Below are positions 11,780 through 23,373 of a stretch of 64,000 bases of DNA, in pieces. Each line of letters opens with the position of its first letter. Within the stretch, counting starts at the first letter, position 1. The stretch is from Puccinia triticina. Lineage: Eukaryota; Basidiomycota; Pucciniomycetes; Pucciniales; Pucciniaceae. The DNA lies in assembly GCF_026914185.1 (NCBI RefSeq), contig NC_070567.1:3560001-3624000 (forward strand), in the 5' to 3' direction. Under the pieces are notes generated by a model. The model ran no database searches. It saw only the letters and a list, made by a program, of their open reading frames with translations, and was not told where the DNA came from. Position numbers and translations under genes: made by a program.

Positions 11780-12150
11780 GTGAACTACAGGTTACAAGAT
11801 GTAAACCACAAGTTTACAGCATGTAAACTACGGTTTACAAGATGTAAAAGATAATTTTCCAAGATTTAAACTATAACTTTCCAAGATGTAAACCACAGTT
11901 TAACAAGATGTAAACAACAAGTGGTTTAAATCTTGTAACCTGTAGTTCACATGCTGTAAACTTGTGGTTCACGTCATGGAAACTTGTGGTTTACATCTGG
12001 TAAAATTGTTGTTTGCATCATGTAAAATTGTGGTTTACATCTTTTGAACTGGTGGTTTAGATCTTGTAAAAATGTGATTTACATCTTGTAAGCTTGTGGT
12101 TTACATCTTGGGACCTTGTGGTTTACATGTTGTAAACTGTAGTTTACATG
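11780..12150. repeat. Degenerate 22 bp minisatellite, both orientations
   Basis: Reverse-type units up to about 11920, then forward-type units such as GTGGTTTACATCTTG to about 12150. This is the third block with a strand switch. It abuts the inverted spacer copy at 12153. Confidence 0.8.
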
Positions 12151-12152
12151 CT

Positions 12153-12617
12153 GTTGGAATATGCGGGCGCGCAGTGGTACGGCTTGTGACTTTAAACTTG
12201 TTTTCAATGACGTCAACGGGTGTGAAGTCTTCAAATCAAAAGCAGTTGAACGCTACTCCTTGATCCAGTTGACAGTCACCAATTTCCTTTTCCCTCATCT
12301 TGACACCTTCCTTCCAACCACCGGCTAAGTCAAACACCAACTCATAGCGCGGTTCCTTGTCAAGGTCATTAGTCTAGGCGGCCCAATTCTCAGGTTTATC
12401 TTTTTATCTTTCTTTCTCATCTATCCTGTTGACCATGATTAGCCAACTCTTCATTTATTATCTTAGCCCAAAAGTCCTAGTTTTATGTTGTTTTAGGTTC
12501 TCCTGTGTTCTCATCTCAACTTTGTTCCCGTTTCTTTCAGGTAAAAATCCATAATCATTGTTTTCTATTTTATTTTTGTTTTTACTGAAATCAATTTCTT
12601 TATGCCTGAATTTATCA
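12153..12617 (-). repeat. Inverted copy of the 2266-2690 spacer
   Basis: Reverse complement of 2266-2690 with scattered substitutions and small indels. It ends in CTGAATTTATCACATGCTGTAAAC, entering minisatellite exactly as the other copy does. The two copies are 10 kb apart in opposite orientation. Confidence 0.7.
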
Positions 12618-12845
12618 CATGCTGTAAACTTGTGGTTTACATGCTGTAAACCTGTGGTTTACAAGGTGTAAACCTGTGGCTGTGGTTTACATGCTGTAAA
12701 CCTGTGGTTTACATGCTGTAAACCTGTGGTTTACATGCTGTAAACCTGTGGTTTACATGCTGTAAACCTGTGGTTTACATGCTGTAAACCTGTGGTTTAC
12801 ATGCTGTAAACCTGTGGTTTACATGCTGTAAACCTGTGGTTTACT
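12618..12845 (+). repeat. 22 bp minisatellite, homogeneous block
   Basis: About ten near-identical units of TTTACATGCTGTAAACCTGTGG. It stops abruptly at the hAT transposase remnant. Confidence 0.88.
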
Positions 12846-13921
12846 AAATGCTGACAATGCCTCAACCAATGCATCTATGGTGGCCGCTATGAAAAAGTTT
12901 TGATGGTCTTGTTTCAAAGGCAAACCGCATTGGATCAGGTGTCTTGCACATATACTTAACCTGATTGTCCAATCAATCCTGTGGCCATTCAAGAATCTCC
13001 AAGATAAAACACCTGGTAAATGGGCGATCAATATTGAAACAGACGAGGGGGAAGATGATGCTGCCAAAGTTCTGACAGTGAAGATTTGGAAGGATTGAAC
13101 CGCAATGATGAGTTGGATTCTAGGTTATCTATGGCTGAAATTGAGGATTTGAGTGATGAGGATGAAGATAACAAGCTCTACACTTTGGTATCATGCAAAC
13201 AAAGCTTGAATAAGGTAAATGATTCACCTCCAAGCAAGAGCGAGTTCCACAAACTCACCTCATTTCTTTCTAGTTCCGTGACATAGCTTGGAAGCTACGC
13301 AGATCTCCGAATTTGAAGGGCAAATTCATCAAACTATGTGCAGAAATGGATTGCTCGACACCTCACAGCATTCCAAGAGACATCCAAACACTATGGAACT
13401 CCACCTTTGCTCAGCTCAAAGGAATAATCCAATGTGAGAAAGCGATGTGGGTAACGGGTCACATCTCTGATGAAGTCATCACAAAAGCTGATTATAATTG
13501 CAGCAGCTTCATCTGGCAGAAGGACCACAAATTTGGAATGCCTTGACGCTATCACATTGGCGAGGTCAATATACACTTGGCACACAACCTCGTTGCCATA
13601 TTGCAGATATTCTACAAACAAACACTCCAAATTTCTGTGTCTGGATCTGCTTGACTGACACATATCATTGTCTTCATAGATGAGATAACCAAACATTTTC
13701 AAATTTGTTCAACGTAGACAGCAAAAAATACCCACTTGTACTCCAAAACGCTTGCCAACTTGGCCTTCAGCTTAATAATAAATATTATAAACTTCCTGAC
13801 TGCTTGCCTTTGTATTGCATCGCCATGGGTTTGTATTACTTCTGTCTCAATCCCATCTGAATATGCTTACCTTGTGAACAGTACTCCACCCATCCCTCAA
13901 AGACCAGTATTGTGAGATTGC

Positions 13922-14118
13922 TGTTAAGTGAAACAGGGGTCGCAGGACTGAGGTTCACGGACAGAGTCTTGTGACACTGGGAGCTGTTCACTTAGGAGAC
14001 AATGTGGATTGTGTTCAGTAAGGAGAGAGCTCCAGGATCAGAGGTCACACAGACTAAATACAACACCAAAGCGTAACTATAGTAGAAGCATAGTGTACTA
14101 GGTATAAGCATCTCAACA
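13922..14118. mobile_element. Short solo LTR (197 bp) with 5 bp target duplication
   Basis: Starts TGTTAAG and ends TCTCAACA, with the same ATTGC duplicated at 13917-13921 and 14119-14123. Removing it joins the hAT transposase sequence GAGATTGC to TGGATGGGAAAAG (EIAGWEKNWIDEA), which confirms the insertion. Probably Copia-type given its size and ends. Confidence 0.85.
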
Positions 14119-14525
14119 ATTGCTGGATGGGAAAAGAATTGGATCGATGAAGCCCTTCGGCTGACACAAGATATGTTCAATACATTCTACAAGCCTCCAC
14201 TCAAAGCTCTCCCCTTGAGTCAATCAACAAAATAAAGCAAGGTTGGATCATTTAGATAATCAAATGCACTCCTGACTTGCTTGGCTGACAAATGACAATT
14301 TCAGTGCAAAACTGGACATATTGCTCAGCTCACATTGCCTGCTAGAGATGGCATATGGCACCCGGGTACCTGTGGCGGGTGCGGGTACCCCCCTGTTTTT
14401 TCACAAATTCCTCACACCCGCACCCGCACCCGGCACCCGCCATGGGAGGTACCCGGGTGCAGAGGGGGAGGTACCCGGGTGCCAGGCACAGGTACCCGGG
14501 TATCACCTTTGGTGGCCGGCTGAGA

Positions 14526-15105
14526 GGTGTTGTAGCGCCTTCAATGACTGGCTGACCGGTCATTGAGAGATTTTATCCTCCTCGATGGCTGGCTGATCGG
14601 TCATCAAGAGCCTTTATCCTTTTCGATGACCGGTCAGCCGATCATCAAGAGGTTGTATCCCTTTCGATGACCGGTCAGCCGGTCATTGAGAGTGTAGCCT
14701 CTTCGATGACCGGTCAGCCGGTCATCGAGAGTGTAGCCTCCTCGATGACCGGCCGACCGGTCATCGAGAGGTTGGAGGCTCTTCGATGATCGGCTGAACG
14801 TTCATCGAGAGCTTTTATCCTGTTCAATGACCGGTCAGCCGGCCATCGAGAGGTTGTATCCCTTTCGATGACCGGTCAGCCGGTCATCGAGAGATTGTAG
14901 GCTCTTTGATGACCGGCTGAACGGTCATCGAGAGATTTTATCCTCCTCGATGGCCGGCTCAGCCGGTCATCAAGAGTGTAGACTCTTCGATGACCGGCTG
15001 AGCGGTCATCGAGAGGTTGTAGGCTCTTCAATGACCGGCTGAACGGTTATCGTGGCTTTTATCCTCTTCGATGACCGGTTCAGTCGGTCATCAAGAGGTA
15101 CACCC
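14526..15105. repeat. Palindromic minisatellite, CGATGACCGG...CCGGTCATCG
   Basis: Roughly ten units of about 55-60 bp. Each holds an inverted pair such as GATGACCGGTCAGCCGGTCATC, separated by a short spacer (GAGAGGTTGTATCCCTTT or similar). The unit can form a strong hairpin. The array lies wholly inside the non-autonomous hAT. Confidence 0.85.
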
Positions 15106-15346
15106 GGGGAGTCCTTCCAGGAGGATATCTCGAGGAATCCTCGTGGATTCCCCGTAGTGCCCCTGCGCGAGGTCGGACCAGCGGCTGCTGGTCCATGTCA
15201 GAGTGTAGGGGTGACACGTTTGTGATATGTTCAGATCTTAGCTTGTACCAGTCAGCTATACATGCGCCGCAGTTAGTTAGTCATACGCCGCAGCACCTTG
15301 TACATAGTTTATCTACCACCACGCGAGGTACCGGTTTCTCTTCCTC

Positions 15347-15491
15347 ACCGATTTGGGAAACCGGGACCGGACGCAGCGGTAGCTAACCGCCAGACACGGG
15401 ACATCTGCAGGTTAGTGTGGAAATTCAACCGATTTGGGAAACCGGGACCGGACGCAGCGGTAGCTAACCGCCAGACACAGGACATCTGCAG
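15347..15491 (+). repeat. 64 bp direct repeat with CAG|GTTAGT spacer
   Basis: Copies at 15347-15410 and 15428-15491 differ at one or two bases. Both end in ACATCTGCAG. The 17 bp spacer begins GTTAGTGTGG, which resembles a splice donor after CAG. Confidence 0.85.
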
Positions 15492-15673
15492 TGTTGCCCG
15501 TTTACTTCTTCACAGTCCACACGTTCACGTGACCTCCACCAAGTGGATCACGGGGGCACCTCGTGATGGCCCCGAGGATTCCACGGATGCTTACAGATGT
15601 GTACCCGTGGAATCCACGTGGCCACGTAGGCGGGGCTGAAAAATATAGCGGGAGGAGCCCGACAAAAATTGTC

Positions 15674-15745
15674 ATGATTGGGACTCAAACCCACACCAAG
15701 CACAGGGAGCCTGGGTGAGAGGGAGTGCTACACAACGCAGCCATT
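15674..15745 (-). other. tRNA-like sequence (SINE head or decayed tRNA)
   Basis: Read on the minus strand it has TGGCTGCGTTGTGTAG (A-box-like) and, about 45 bp on, GGTTTGAGTCCC (one mismatch to the B-box consensus GGTTCRANTCC). No clear acceptor-stem pairing or CCA is visible, so it is not called as a functional tRNA. It could be the head of a tRNA-derived SINE. Confidence 0.35.
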
Positions 15746-16890
15746 TCACATTCCTGTATCCCGCTTTTTTACACGATATCAACCCCCTAAACGATGGTTT
15801 GCAATCGTGTTTGCGACAGGTTTTTTTCTTAAGTTTTTTTGTTCAAGTTTTTTTTTCCTCTCTTCAAAATTGAGTTTTGTCGGACTTTCAAAACCTCAGG
15901 ACCAGCCTGAGGTGGTCTTGGCTGGAAGTAAAAAAAAGAAAAAATGCCGTGGAACCGACGTGGGCAACGAGCTGACGTGGTCTCCACGTGTGCCAGGAAG
16001 GCACATTGTGGAACCGACGGGGAAAAGTGTGAAGCCCATCGGTTCCACGTGGAAAAATAGCGTTTTGTAGAACCAACGAGCTTACCAAGGGGTTACCGAG
16101 CCGATCCTCGTCGGCTCCACGGATTACCCTCCTCTTGTCGGTTCCACAAACGGGCGGGGCAGGAAGTACCCCCGCCGTGTATCCTCTTCGATGACCGGCT
16201 GACCGGCAGGTACCCGTCCAGGTACCCGCCGTCCTTCCCACCAGAATTCTGGACACCCGCACCCGCACCCGGCACCCGCCGGCGGGTACCTGTAGGGCCA
16301 AACGGGTACCGGGTACCCGGCAGCGAGTACCCGTTTGCCATCTCTATTGCCTGCCCAATTGGGTCAATCCTCAACTGATCCAATCGCACTCTGGCTCTGT
16401 CCTGGGCTCATTTTAGACGACGGCTCCCCAATCAATGCACTTAAGTGGTGGATCCAACAAAAGCGCACTGGAAATACCCACAGTGGGCTCGTCCAAATGG
16501 TCCTTGATGTCCTCAGTTGCCCAGGTAAGTCATTGTAAATTGTCATCATTTTTGGCTGCATATCTGATTGTTCTTCAATCTAGCCACTTCTGTCAATGTT
16601 GAGCAGGCTTTCTCATTTGGAAGGGATTATGTATCCAAAAAGAGGCACCGCCTCAGTCCCGCTTCTATCAGCAGGGGGATGTCAGTCGCTTTCTTCTCAA
16701 AAAACCACTTGATCCTCCCCGGAATTCTCAGCAAGTGGAAGGATGGGCTCCACAATGAAAAAAGGGTATATCAAAGAGAAACATTAAGTATCAAGTGTGA
16801 TCATGCAACTCAATTTTCATTACAAATTTTTATCTACAATCAAATCTTGTACATACAATCAACAAAGCTTTGTATGAAAAAAATTTAACT

Positions 16891-17103
16891 AACAAATAGT
16901 CGCTCCAGAATTGAAGAAAAAGGCTGAATTTGTGTCAAATACAGTGAGGGTACCTTGCGCACTTGCTGCGGGTACTGGCAGTACCTGTCCCCAGGTGTTG
17001 GCAACAAGTCCAGGTACCTACATTTTTACAAAATCACGGCATGTACCCGGACGCACCACAGGTAATCTCTAATGTAAAGCATCTGTTATGCAGATGGATT
17101 TTT
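16891..17103. other. GGTACC-rich fragment related to the hAT termini
   Basis: GAGGGTACCTTGCGC, GGTACTGGCAGTACCTG and CAGGTAATCTCTAATG resemble the subterminal repeats of the hAT at 14343, but no clear ends are present. Confidence 0.3.
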
Positions 17104-18013
17104 GAATGCTTTAAACCTGTGTTTTACATCTTGTAAACCTGTGGCTTACATCTTGTAAACCTGTGGCTTACATCTTGTAAACCTGTGTTTTACATCTTGT
17201 AAACCTGTGGCTTACATCTTGTAAACCTGTGGCTTACATCTTGTAAACCTGTGGCTTACATCTTGTAAACCTGTGGCTTACATCTTGTAAACCTGTGGCT
17301 TACATCTTGTAAACCTGTGGCTTACATCTTGTAAACCTGTGGTTTACATCTTGTAAACCTGTGGCTTACATCTTGTAAACCTGTGGCTTACATCTTGTAA
17401 ACCTGTGGTTTACATCTTGTAAACCTGTGGTTTACATCTTGTAAACCTGTGGTTTACATCTTGTAAACCCGTGGTTTACATCTTGTAAACCTGTGGTTTA
17501 CATCTTGTAAACCTGTGGTTTACATCTTGTAAACCTGTGGTTTACATCTTGTAAACCTGTGGTTTACATCTTGTAAACCTGCATCTTGTAAACCTGTGGT
17601 TTAAATATTGTAAGCTCACGGTTTGCATCTTGTGACTCTGACCTTGTGGTTGACATCTCACAAACTTGTGGTTTACATCTTGTAATCTTGTAAATTTACA
17701 AGGTGTAAACCACAGTTTACAAGGTGTAAGCCACAGTTTACAAAGTTTAAACCACAGTTTACAAGGTTTAGACCACAGTTTACAAGGTGTAAACCACAGT
17801 TTACAAGGTTTAGACCACAGTTTACAAGGTGTAAACCACATTTTACAAGATATAAACCACAAGTTTACAAGATATAAACCACAGGTTTGTAAGATGTAAG
17901 CCACAGGTTTACAAGATGTAAACCACAGCTTTATAAGATGTAAACCACAGGTCTATAAGATGTAAACCACAAGATGTAAACCACAGGTTTACAAGATGTA
18001 AACCACAGGTTTA
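17104..18013. repeat. 22 bp palindromic minisatellite, CTTACATCTTGTAAACCTGTGG type
   Basis: About 22 highly uniform forward units to 17600, alternating GTGGCTTAC and GTGGTTTAC variants, then a strand switch near 17690. Reverse-type units (CAAGGTGTAAACCACAG) continue to about 18013. The overlapping frames in both strands are repeat products. The 170 bp to 18187 are AT-rich with repeated ATAAAATCATAAAA. Confidence 0.9.
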
Positions 18014-18187
18014 CTAGATAATTAGGGTGTTCAAAGTTGAAATCATAAAATTTTCAATGCATAAAATCATAAAATCATAAAACTTTCAAGTGATGATTTC
18101 ATATTTACCATTCTAGAAATGTTGTTTTAATTTGAGTGCTTGGGTGCAACATATTTTTTCAGCTTAGAATTTTATGATTTTATGAGT

Positions 18188-18690
18188 TTGCAAGGTGTCA
18201 ATCATAGTTCACAAGGTGTAAACCACAGTTTACAAGGTGTAAACCACAGTTTACAAGGTGTAAACCACAGTTTACAAGGTGTAAACCACAGTTTACAAGG
18301 TGTAAACCACAGTTTACAAGGTGTAAACCACAGTTTACAAGGTGTAAACCACAGTTTACAAGGTGTAAACCACAGTTTACAAGGTGTAAACCACAGTTTA
18401 CAAGGTGTAAACCACAGTTTACAAGGTGTAAACCACAGTTTACAAGGTGTAAACCACAGTTTACAAGGTGTAAACCACAGTTTACAAGGTGTAAACCACA
18501 GTTTACAAGGTGTAAACCACAGTTTACAAGGTGTAAACCACAGTTTACAAGGTGTAAACCACAGTTTACAAGGTGTAAACCACAGTTTACAAGGTGTAAA
18601 CCCATGTTTGCAAGGTGTAAACCACTGATTACAAAATATAAACCACAAGTTTACAAGTTGTAAACCACAAGTTTACAGCATGTAAACAAC
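18188..18690. repeat. Near-perfect 21 bp minisatellite array
   Basis: About 20 copies of CAAGGTGTAAACCACAGTTTA follow with almost no variation from 18218 to 18600. Because the unit is 21 bp, frames stay open on both strands, giving repeats such as QGVNHSL (plus) and NCGLHLV or KLWFTPC (minus). I do not regard these as genes: there is no codon bias signal and they exist only because of the unit length. The uniformity implies very recent expansion. Confidence 0.9.
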
Positions 18691-19320
18691 AGTTTCCAAT
18701 TATTCTGGTGACGAGCACACATCAGGTCTCCACATGTTTTTTAATGAATTCAGAATAGATTTGAAGTATTTTGGGCCACGCAAGTCCAGCTTGTATGACT
18801 TTGAATTCCGTCAACAAACAAAGACTCCCAATGTATTAGAACAGCTTGCCTCATCTTTTCTTGGGGAAGGGGTCCTGCATACTATAGGAACAAGGGTCAG
18901 AGTTATTAGGCATGACTCACATCGTCGTAAAAGTCAATTAGCTTGTCTTGCATCCGCATTGCCCAAACATCGAACTAATCATGGTTGAGAGGGGATTAGA
19001 TCAACCACATTAACAAAAGATGGCAGTGCAGAAAGGAAAATAACGTACAATAGAAAACTGTCCACAAATGAGAAAAAGAGATTCAGGAATGTAGCTAGAT
19101 TTTCTAGGATTTGAAGAGTTTGAAATCCCCGCGCAAATAGCAAAAGCCAAGACGAGGAAAAAAGAAGCGGCGAAGAGGGTGTACATGGAAATAGTTCAGA
19201 GCAAAGGATTCCTTCCAAGGAAGACGCAACTGGCTGCCAATCGGGCGAAGACCAGACAGAAGAGTATCAAACTAAGATGGTCGGGATAAAATCACCCAAT
19301 CAATGGAGGGGACAAAGGAA
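18691..19320. other. No recognisable gene
   Basis: A plus frame of 84 codons (18734-18988) and a minus frame (18979-19218) have no recognised motif. The stretch lies between two minisatellites. Confidence 0.45.
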
Positions 19321-19329
19321 TCAGCTAGC

Positions 19330-19640
19330 CGGGGGGAAACCCTCTCGGAGAGCTGGATACCCTTAACCAGCTCAACGCGAGGAAATCATCCCGGCGAGCT
19401 GGATACAGGTATCCGGCTCGCCGCGAGGAAATCATCTCGCTGTAACCAGCTCACTCCAGCTAGCCGGAGAGTTTCCTCTCGGCAAACTGGCAGCTATCCG
19501 GGAGGAAGCCCTCTCGGAGCAGGCAGCTATCCGTGAGGAAGCCCTCTTGGCGAGCTGGCAGCTATCCGGGAGGAAGCCCTCTCGGCGAGCTGGATACCCG
19601 TGCCAAGCTCGCCGAGAGGGCTTCCACTTGTAGCTGCCAG
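19330..19640. repeat. Minisatellite, GGAAGCCCTCTCGGCGAGCTGG type
   Basis: Several units of roughly 40-45 bp with GAGGAAGCCCTCTCGGCGAG and CAGCTATCCGG. CTCGGCGAGCTGG is partly self-complementary with the inverted CCAGCTCGCCGAG near 19605. The same motif forms a larger array at 31.3-32.0 kb. Confidence 0.85.
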
Positions 19641-19654
19641 CTTGGGCAACGCGG

Positions 19655-20107
19655 GGTTGATTAACTCGTCGGACATCTCTGGTCCGACGAGTTGAACCTG
19701 TCGAGTTGAGATGTCCGACAAGTCAAACTTGTCGGACTCACACCCGTCGGACAAGCTAGTCCGACCGGTGAACCTGTCGGACAGGTCTGTCCGACTGGGG
19801 AACTCGTCGGACATACAGGTCCGACCAGTGGGAGCCGGTCGGACAGACATGTCCAAAATCTCCTCAGACGATGTGGTCCGACCAGCCAGTCCAAGGGAAG
19901 CTCGGGCTGCGCTGTCCGACTGCAGAGCGGTCAAACAAGTCCGATGGGTGGTCGGGCCAAGCTGCTCGAGGACCCGTCGAGCAGAAATGTCTGACTTCTG
20001 CTCGAACGGGGGGATCCGACGGGTGGGCTCGACCACCCGTCGGACGGCCATGTCTGACAACTGGTCGGACATGCCCGTCCAAGCTCTTGCCGGACAAGCA
20101 TGTCCGA
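19655..20107. repeat. Palindromic minisatellite, GTCGGACA...TGTCCGAC
   Basis: Units of about 40 bp contain the inverted pair GTCGGACA and TGTCCGAC, with variable loops (GGTC, TCTG). Overlapping frames on both strands are repeat artefacts. It directly follows the CTCGGCGAG array. Confidence 0.85.
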
Positions 20108-21143
20108 GGGGATAATTCATGCAGTGTAACTGTGTCTCAGAGGGTTGTTACTATCAAGATGATGGTGTAAGATGCAAAGGATGGGCCAATGGGTTCGTGG
20201 TAAGACCTGTAAAAGGTTTCACTCTATCAGTAATCTTGACTGAGAGGCTTGCTCAATTAAGGCGCATCCAGATCAACACGGGGTGTTAATAGGCATCCAA
20301 GGAATAACTCAACTTGGGTTCGTGGTTTTACCTATAGAAGGTAAGGGTAATCAAGAGTTGAGAGTATTCCTGAATTGAAAGATGGGTGAGAATGAAGGCA
20401 CTGTTTAACTATGTATGTGTTAAACCTTGCTATAATAATATTCTGAGGGATAAACAGTCCTGAGGGGCGTGTTTATATAGAGGGGAAAGAGCAGGAGGGA
20501 ATATGAGGCGCTTGGAGGCGCTTCAGGACCAGGGGGGAACTGGAAGCGCTCAAGGGAAGCAGATCCTCATGAGGATCAACATTGGAAATGATCAGGGCAG
20601 TGTAATGATCAGTACTGATCCTGGATCAGTAGCTGTGCACACTAGCTGATCATAACCAATCAATGATTCCATTCAGTGCTCTTTGAATTGGATTACATCA
20701 TGTATTGTTTATGTAATTATATCATAACCAATATATTATGTAAATGGGGACTGAGGCGTAACAGGGGATAAATGAGTGATACCTGTCTTGGGGTATTTCA
20801 CGTGTACAGTAATATTACAATGTATTGTAATCTTACTGTTGCACGTAACTTAACTCTCATAACAACAGTACATTATGGCAACTGTATTTAACTATGGTTA
20901 TCTATGATGTATGTATAACAGGAGTACATTCTTAAGCTTGTATCAAATGATATACATATGTAATAAAGGTGTAAAAGGAATGTACTATATGTAATGTGAA
21001 CAATTGCAGGTACTTGGTACGTGTAAGGTACTGTGACATGTACTCTGTGGCTGACAGCTCATGCCTTGCATTTTTCCAATGATATACACTTGCACTCCCG
21101 GAATAAATTTAACATCGTTGTCTAGCAATACATCACTCATATT
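20108..21143. other. LTR-like DNA, boundaries unresolved
   Basis: The composition resembles the 1.7 kb solo LTR: a TTTATATAGAGGGG box near 20470, GCGCTTGGAGGCGCTTC, and AT-rich repeats of TATGTAAT. No matching ends with a target duplication were found. A TCATGC occurs near both sides (20118, 21059) but does not fit TG...CA ends. Probably a truncated retroelement LTR. Confidence 0.3.
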
Positions 21144-21556
21144 CACTACAAACATGGATGAATTTGGGAAGGCATATATTGATCTTTTTTTTTTTTTGAA
21201 ATTTCTCTTTAATTGTATTCCTTCCTGCAACATCATAACCCTTCTATCATTTCTCTTTCTCTTGATTTCTCCCTGTCTTAGTTTTTGACCATAGTAAAGG
21301 CTTCATTTTGTTGCCAGATAAAATAGGTCATTTTTACATACTCATATGAATTATTCCTGAGAAAAAATAGTCTGTTAAGTCAGGCAGGGAGAGGGCAGGG
21401 GGGAGGAGGAATGGTGAGGCATGAATTATTGTCACTTGAGCCTTGCAGAAGTGTTGAAATCTACTTTCCAAAAAAAAAAAAAAAAAAAACAATCAGTCTC
21501 AATATATCATGCTACATCAATTTTGTTGAAATTTAATGCCTTTAATATATGACTCA
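21144..21556 (+). repeat. Duplicated gene tail and leader of the 174 bp satellite, copy 1
   Basis: The first 40 bp (reading TNMDEFGKAYID) match 37634-37673, the tail of the unrecognised gene. A poly-T run and about 360 bp follow, matching 40590-40975 with few differences. Copy 1 lacks the short segment between two ATTGATC repeats that copy 2 has. It continues, past Helitron H1, at 27188. Confidence 0.85.
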
Positions 21557-22308
21557 TCTGAGTTTATTAAAGACAGACAATCACAAAAACAAAAATCAAG
21601 AGTTTCCCCTACAAAATAATCAAAATAAAAAATAAAAATAAAAAACAGCCCAAAAAAACACGCAGCCCAATACCCATCCTCTTCTACACAGCGGGACAAG
21701 TGGGATGTCAGCAGGGCGGCCGACCGGACGCCAGGAGGGCCCTGCAGTCGTCGGATGCCCTGATGGCGCCGTTCTGCCACACGCCGCCAGGACGCCATCC
21801 AGCCACGCCCTGCGGCCATCTCGGGTGACGCACCTAGGGCAGCCCAGAGGGGCGCCAACCCGACCAAGGCGCAGGGGGAGCGACCTCAGGGCTCCATGGC
21901 TGGATTTCCTGCGGGCGTCCATGCTGAGATCGTCGGGACATCGGTCTGGGGGATGGCCTCAGGCCGCCTACAGGTATGCGAGGTAGACGTGCTCTTTGAC
22001 GGCATGCTCCCGCCTCTAGGGCCACCGGGATGACATGCCTTGAAATGCCTCAGGGTCCGCCGTTGGCTAGCAGGCAGGCGCGCACGTGGGGACTCTATTG
22101 AGGCCACAAAGAATGTCAGCCTTAGAGTCATCACAGCTGACCTAAAAGCTGCCTGTTCTACCTTTGTTACATATAAATTACTTTATATCTTTTTCATCTT
22201 AAGAGATATCCCTGTTTTGACTTCATATTCTGTTTCCTCATGCAATTTTAACCCTAGTTACAACTTACCAATTCATTGTAACTATACTCCTTCCCTGAGT
22301 TACTGAGT

Positions 22309-23110
22309 TGTAGCGCCCTTGCGCAGTTGTGACGTGTCAGCGCTACTAGGCGCGCCAAACCACATGTACATATGTAAATTACATAAGCAAACTGTGAAAA
22401 TTTTCGTAGTCAGGATCCCCCTTGCCTGAGGCGGATCCACAGACTTCAGCACACCAGAACCACCACCCAGATAACTCCAGGATCACCACCAAAGAGCCTA
22501 CTATACTCCCAGTATACCTACCGTCACAGGCGCCTAGGATATTGACAGTAAGTAACCTCTTTCACTGAACCTTGTTTATCTCAGAGGTACAACTCTGTGT
22601 CTTGCTGGATCTGCCTTTTCTTCTTGCTTTGCTTCCTCCTTGATCACAGGGCTGTCCCTCCAAATCTATAGGCCTTTGCCTCCATCTTGATCACAGGGCT
22701 GTCCCTTCTTATCATCAGGCCTTTGCCTCAAAATCTAGGTTCAGGGCTGTCCCTCAGGTTTCCCATTAAGAACCTTGACTGTCCAGAGAGAAGTCTAAAA
22801 AACTGTGGCTGGATTAAGACTTATCTAATCCAGATACCCTCCTGAGAGGAAGCTGTAGCACTTCTTGCACAGATTAGCAGCACTCTTCTGAAGAGTGGCA
22901 TTGCCAGTGGACGTGCATTCCTACTAGAATAACCTAGTACTTCTCTTCCTTCTTATCCTGCTTGGTTTCTCTCTCTCTTTCTCTTTTTCTATTATAGTTG
23001 TAATTTCTTTATCTCAAGAAATCCAACTATTGCCCCCCCATTTCTTGTGTCCTGCTGTCACTATAGAGACTCAGGCTCACAAAGAACGTCCAGGGTGCCA
23101 ACACCTCACG
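22309..23110 (+). other. LTR-like or leader sequence inside H1
   Basis: Begins TGTAGCGCCCTTGCG and carries a GTAAGTAACC...TTTATCTCAG pair that could be an intron (about 22549-22604). It also has CTTGATCACAGGGCTGTCCCT repeated twice. Ends are not defined; possibly a fragment of another retroelement carried in the Helitron. The 170 bp on either side hold nothing clear. Confidence 0.3.
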
Positions 23111-23373
23111 GGCAATAACACACAGGGTAAATGTGTGGAGGTATCTCTTATAATTTTCATTAGCAGAACATCAATCTCAACAAAGGTACCAGATGAAATG
23201 GCAGATTAAGACAAAAAAAATGAAACATGAAAGATATAGGGATATGAACAAAAGGGCGAGTTGTGATGAGATCAAGAACAAGAGCTGATAACTTTGATAG
23301 CGCTAAAAATGAAACCTCCATGATGAGTATCACAAAGAGGAAACCTAAAGGGAGCTTGTTCAGGGAGCTTTGA

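Larger units (their letters stand above)
14343..16346. mobile_element. Non-autonomous hAT element (2004 bp) with 8 bp target duplication
   Basis: Terminal inverted repeats TAGAGATGGCA and TGCCATCTCTA are flanked by TTGCCTGC on both sides (14335-14342 and 16347-16354). Eight bp duplications and a TAGAGATG-type end are hallmarks of hAT. Subterminal regions are rich in GGGTACCCGC repeats at both ends. The interior has no transposase. It carries a palindromic minisatellite (14.53-15.10 kb), a 64 bp direct repeat, and a tRNA-like sequence. It sits inside an older hAT transposase gene of a different group. Confidence 0.9.
12846..16890 (+). pseudogene. hAT transposase remnant, broken by a solo LTR and a non-autonomous hAT
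   Basis: Fragments of one hAT-family protein appear in order across several frames. Near 12940 is CLAHILNLIVQSIL; near 13390 is TLWNSTFAQLKGII (the TRWNST block). Near 13735 is KYPLVLQNACQLGLQL and then YKLPDCLPLYCIAMGL; near 14122 is GWEKNWIDEALRLTQDM. Near 16430 is ALKWWIQQKR; near 16590 is SVNVEQAFSFGRDYVSKKRHRL, the C-terminal dimerisation block. Internal stops and frameshifts are frequent (for example after IYLT near 12960), so it is inactive. Two insertions, at 13922-14118 and 14343-16346, split it further. The N-terminal zinc finger is not seen; the gene seems truncated where the minisatellite begins. The short frames at 13086-13286 and 16568-16888 are parts of it. Confidence 0.85.

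Noticed and set aside
15674..15745. Functional tRNA gene on the minus strand
   Set aside because: A-box and B-box-like motifs exist, but cloverleaf pairing is poor. Kept only as a low-confidence tRNA-like sequence.
18140..18648. Repetitive proteins of 135-162 aa (QGVNHSL, KLWFTPC and NCGLHLV repeats)
   Set aside because: Open only because the 21 bp unit has no stop in these frames. They overlap on both strands and there is no start context or domain.
20108..21143. Second solo LTR
   Set aside because: Composition fits, but I found no TG...CA ends with a matching 5 bp duplication. Left as LTR-like.
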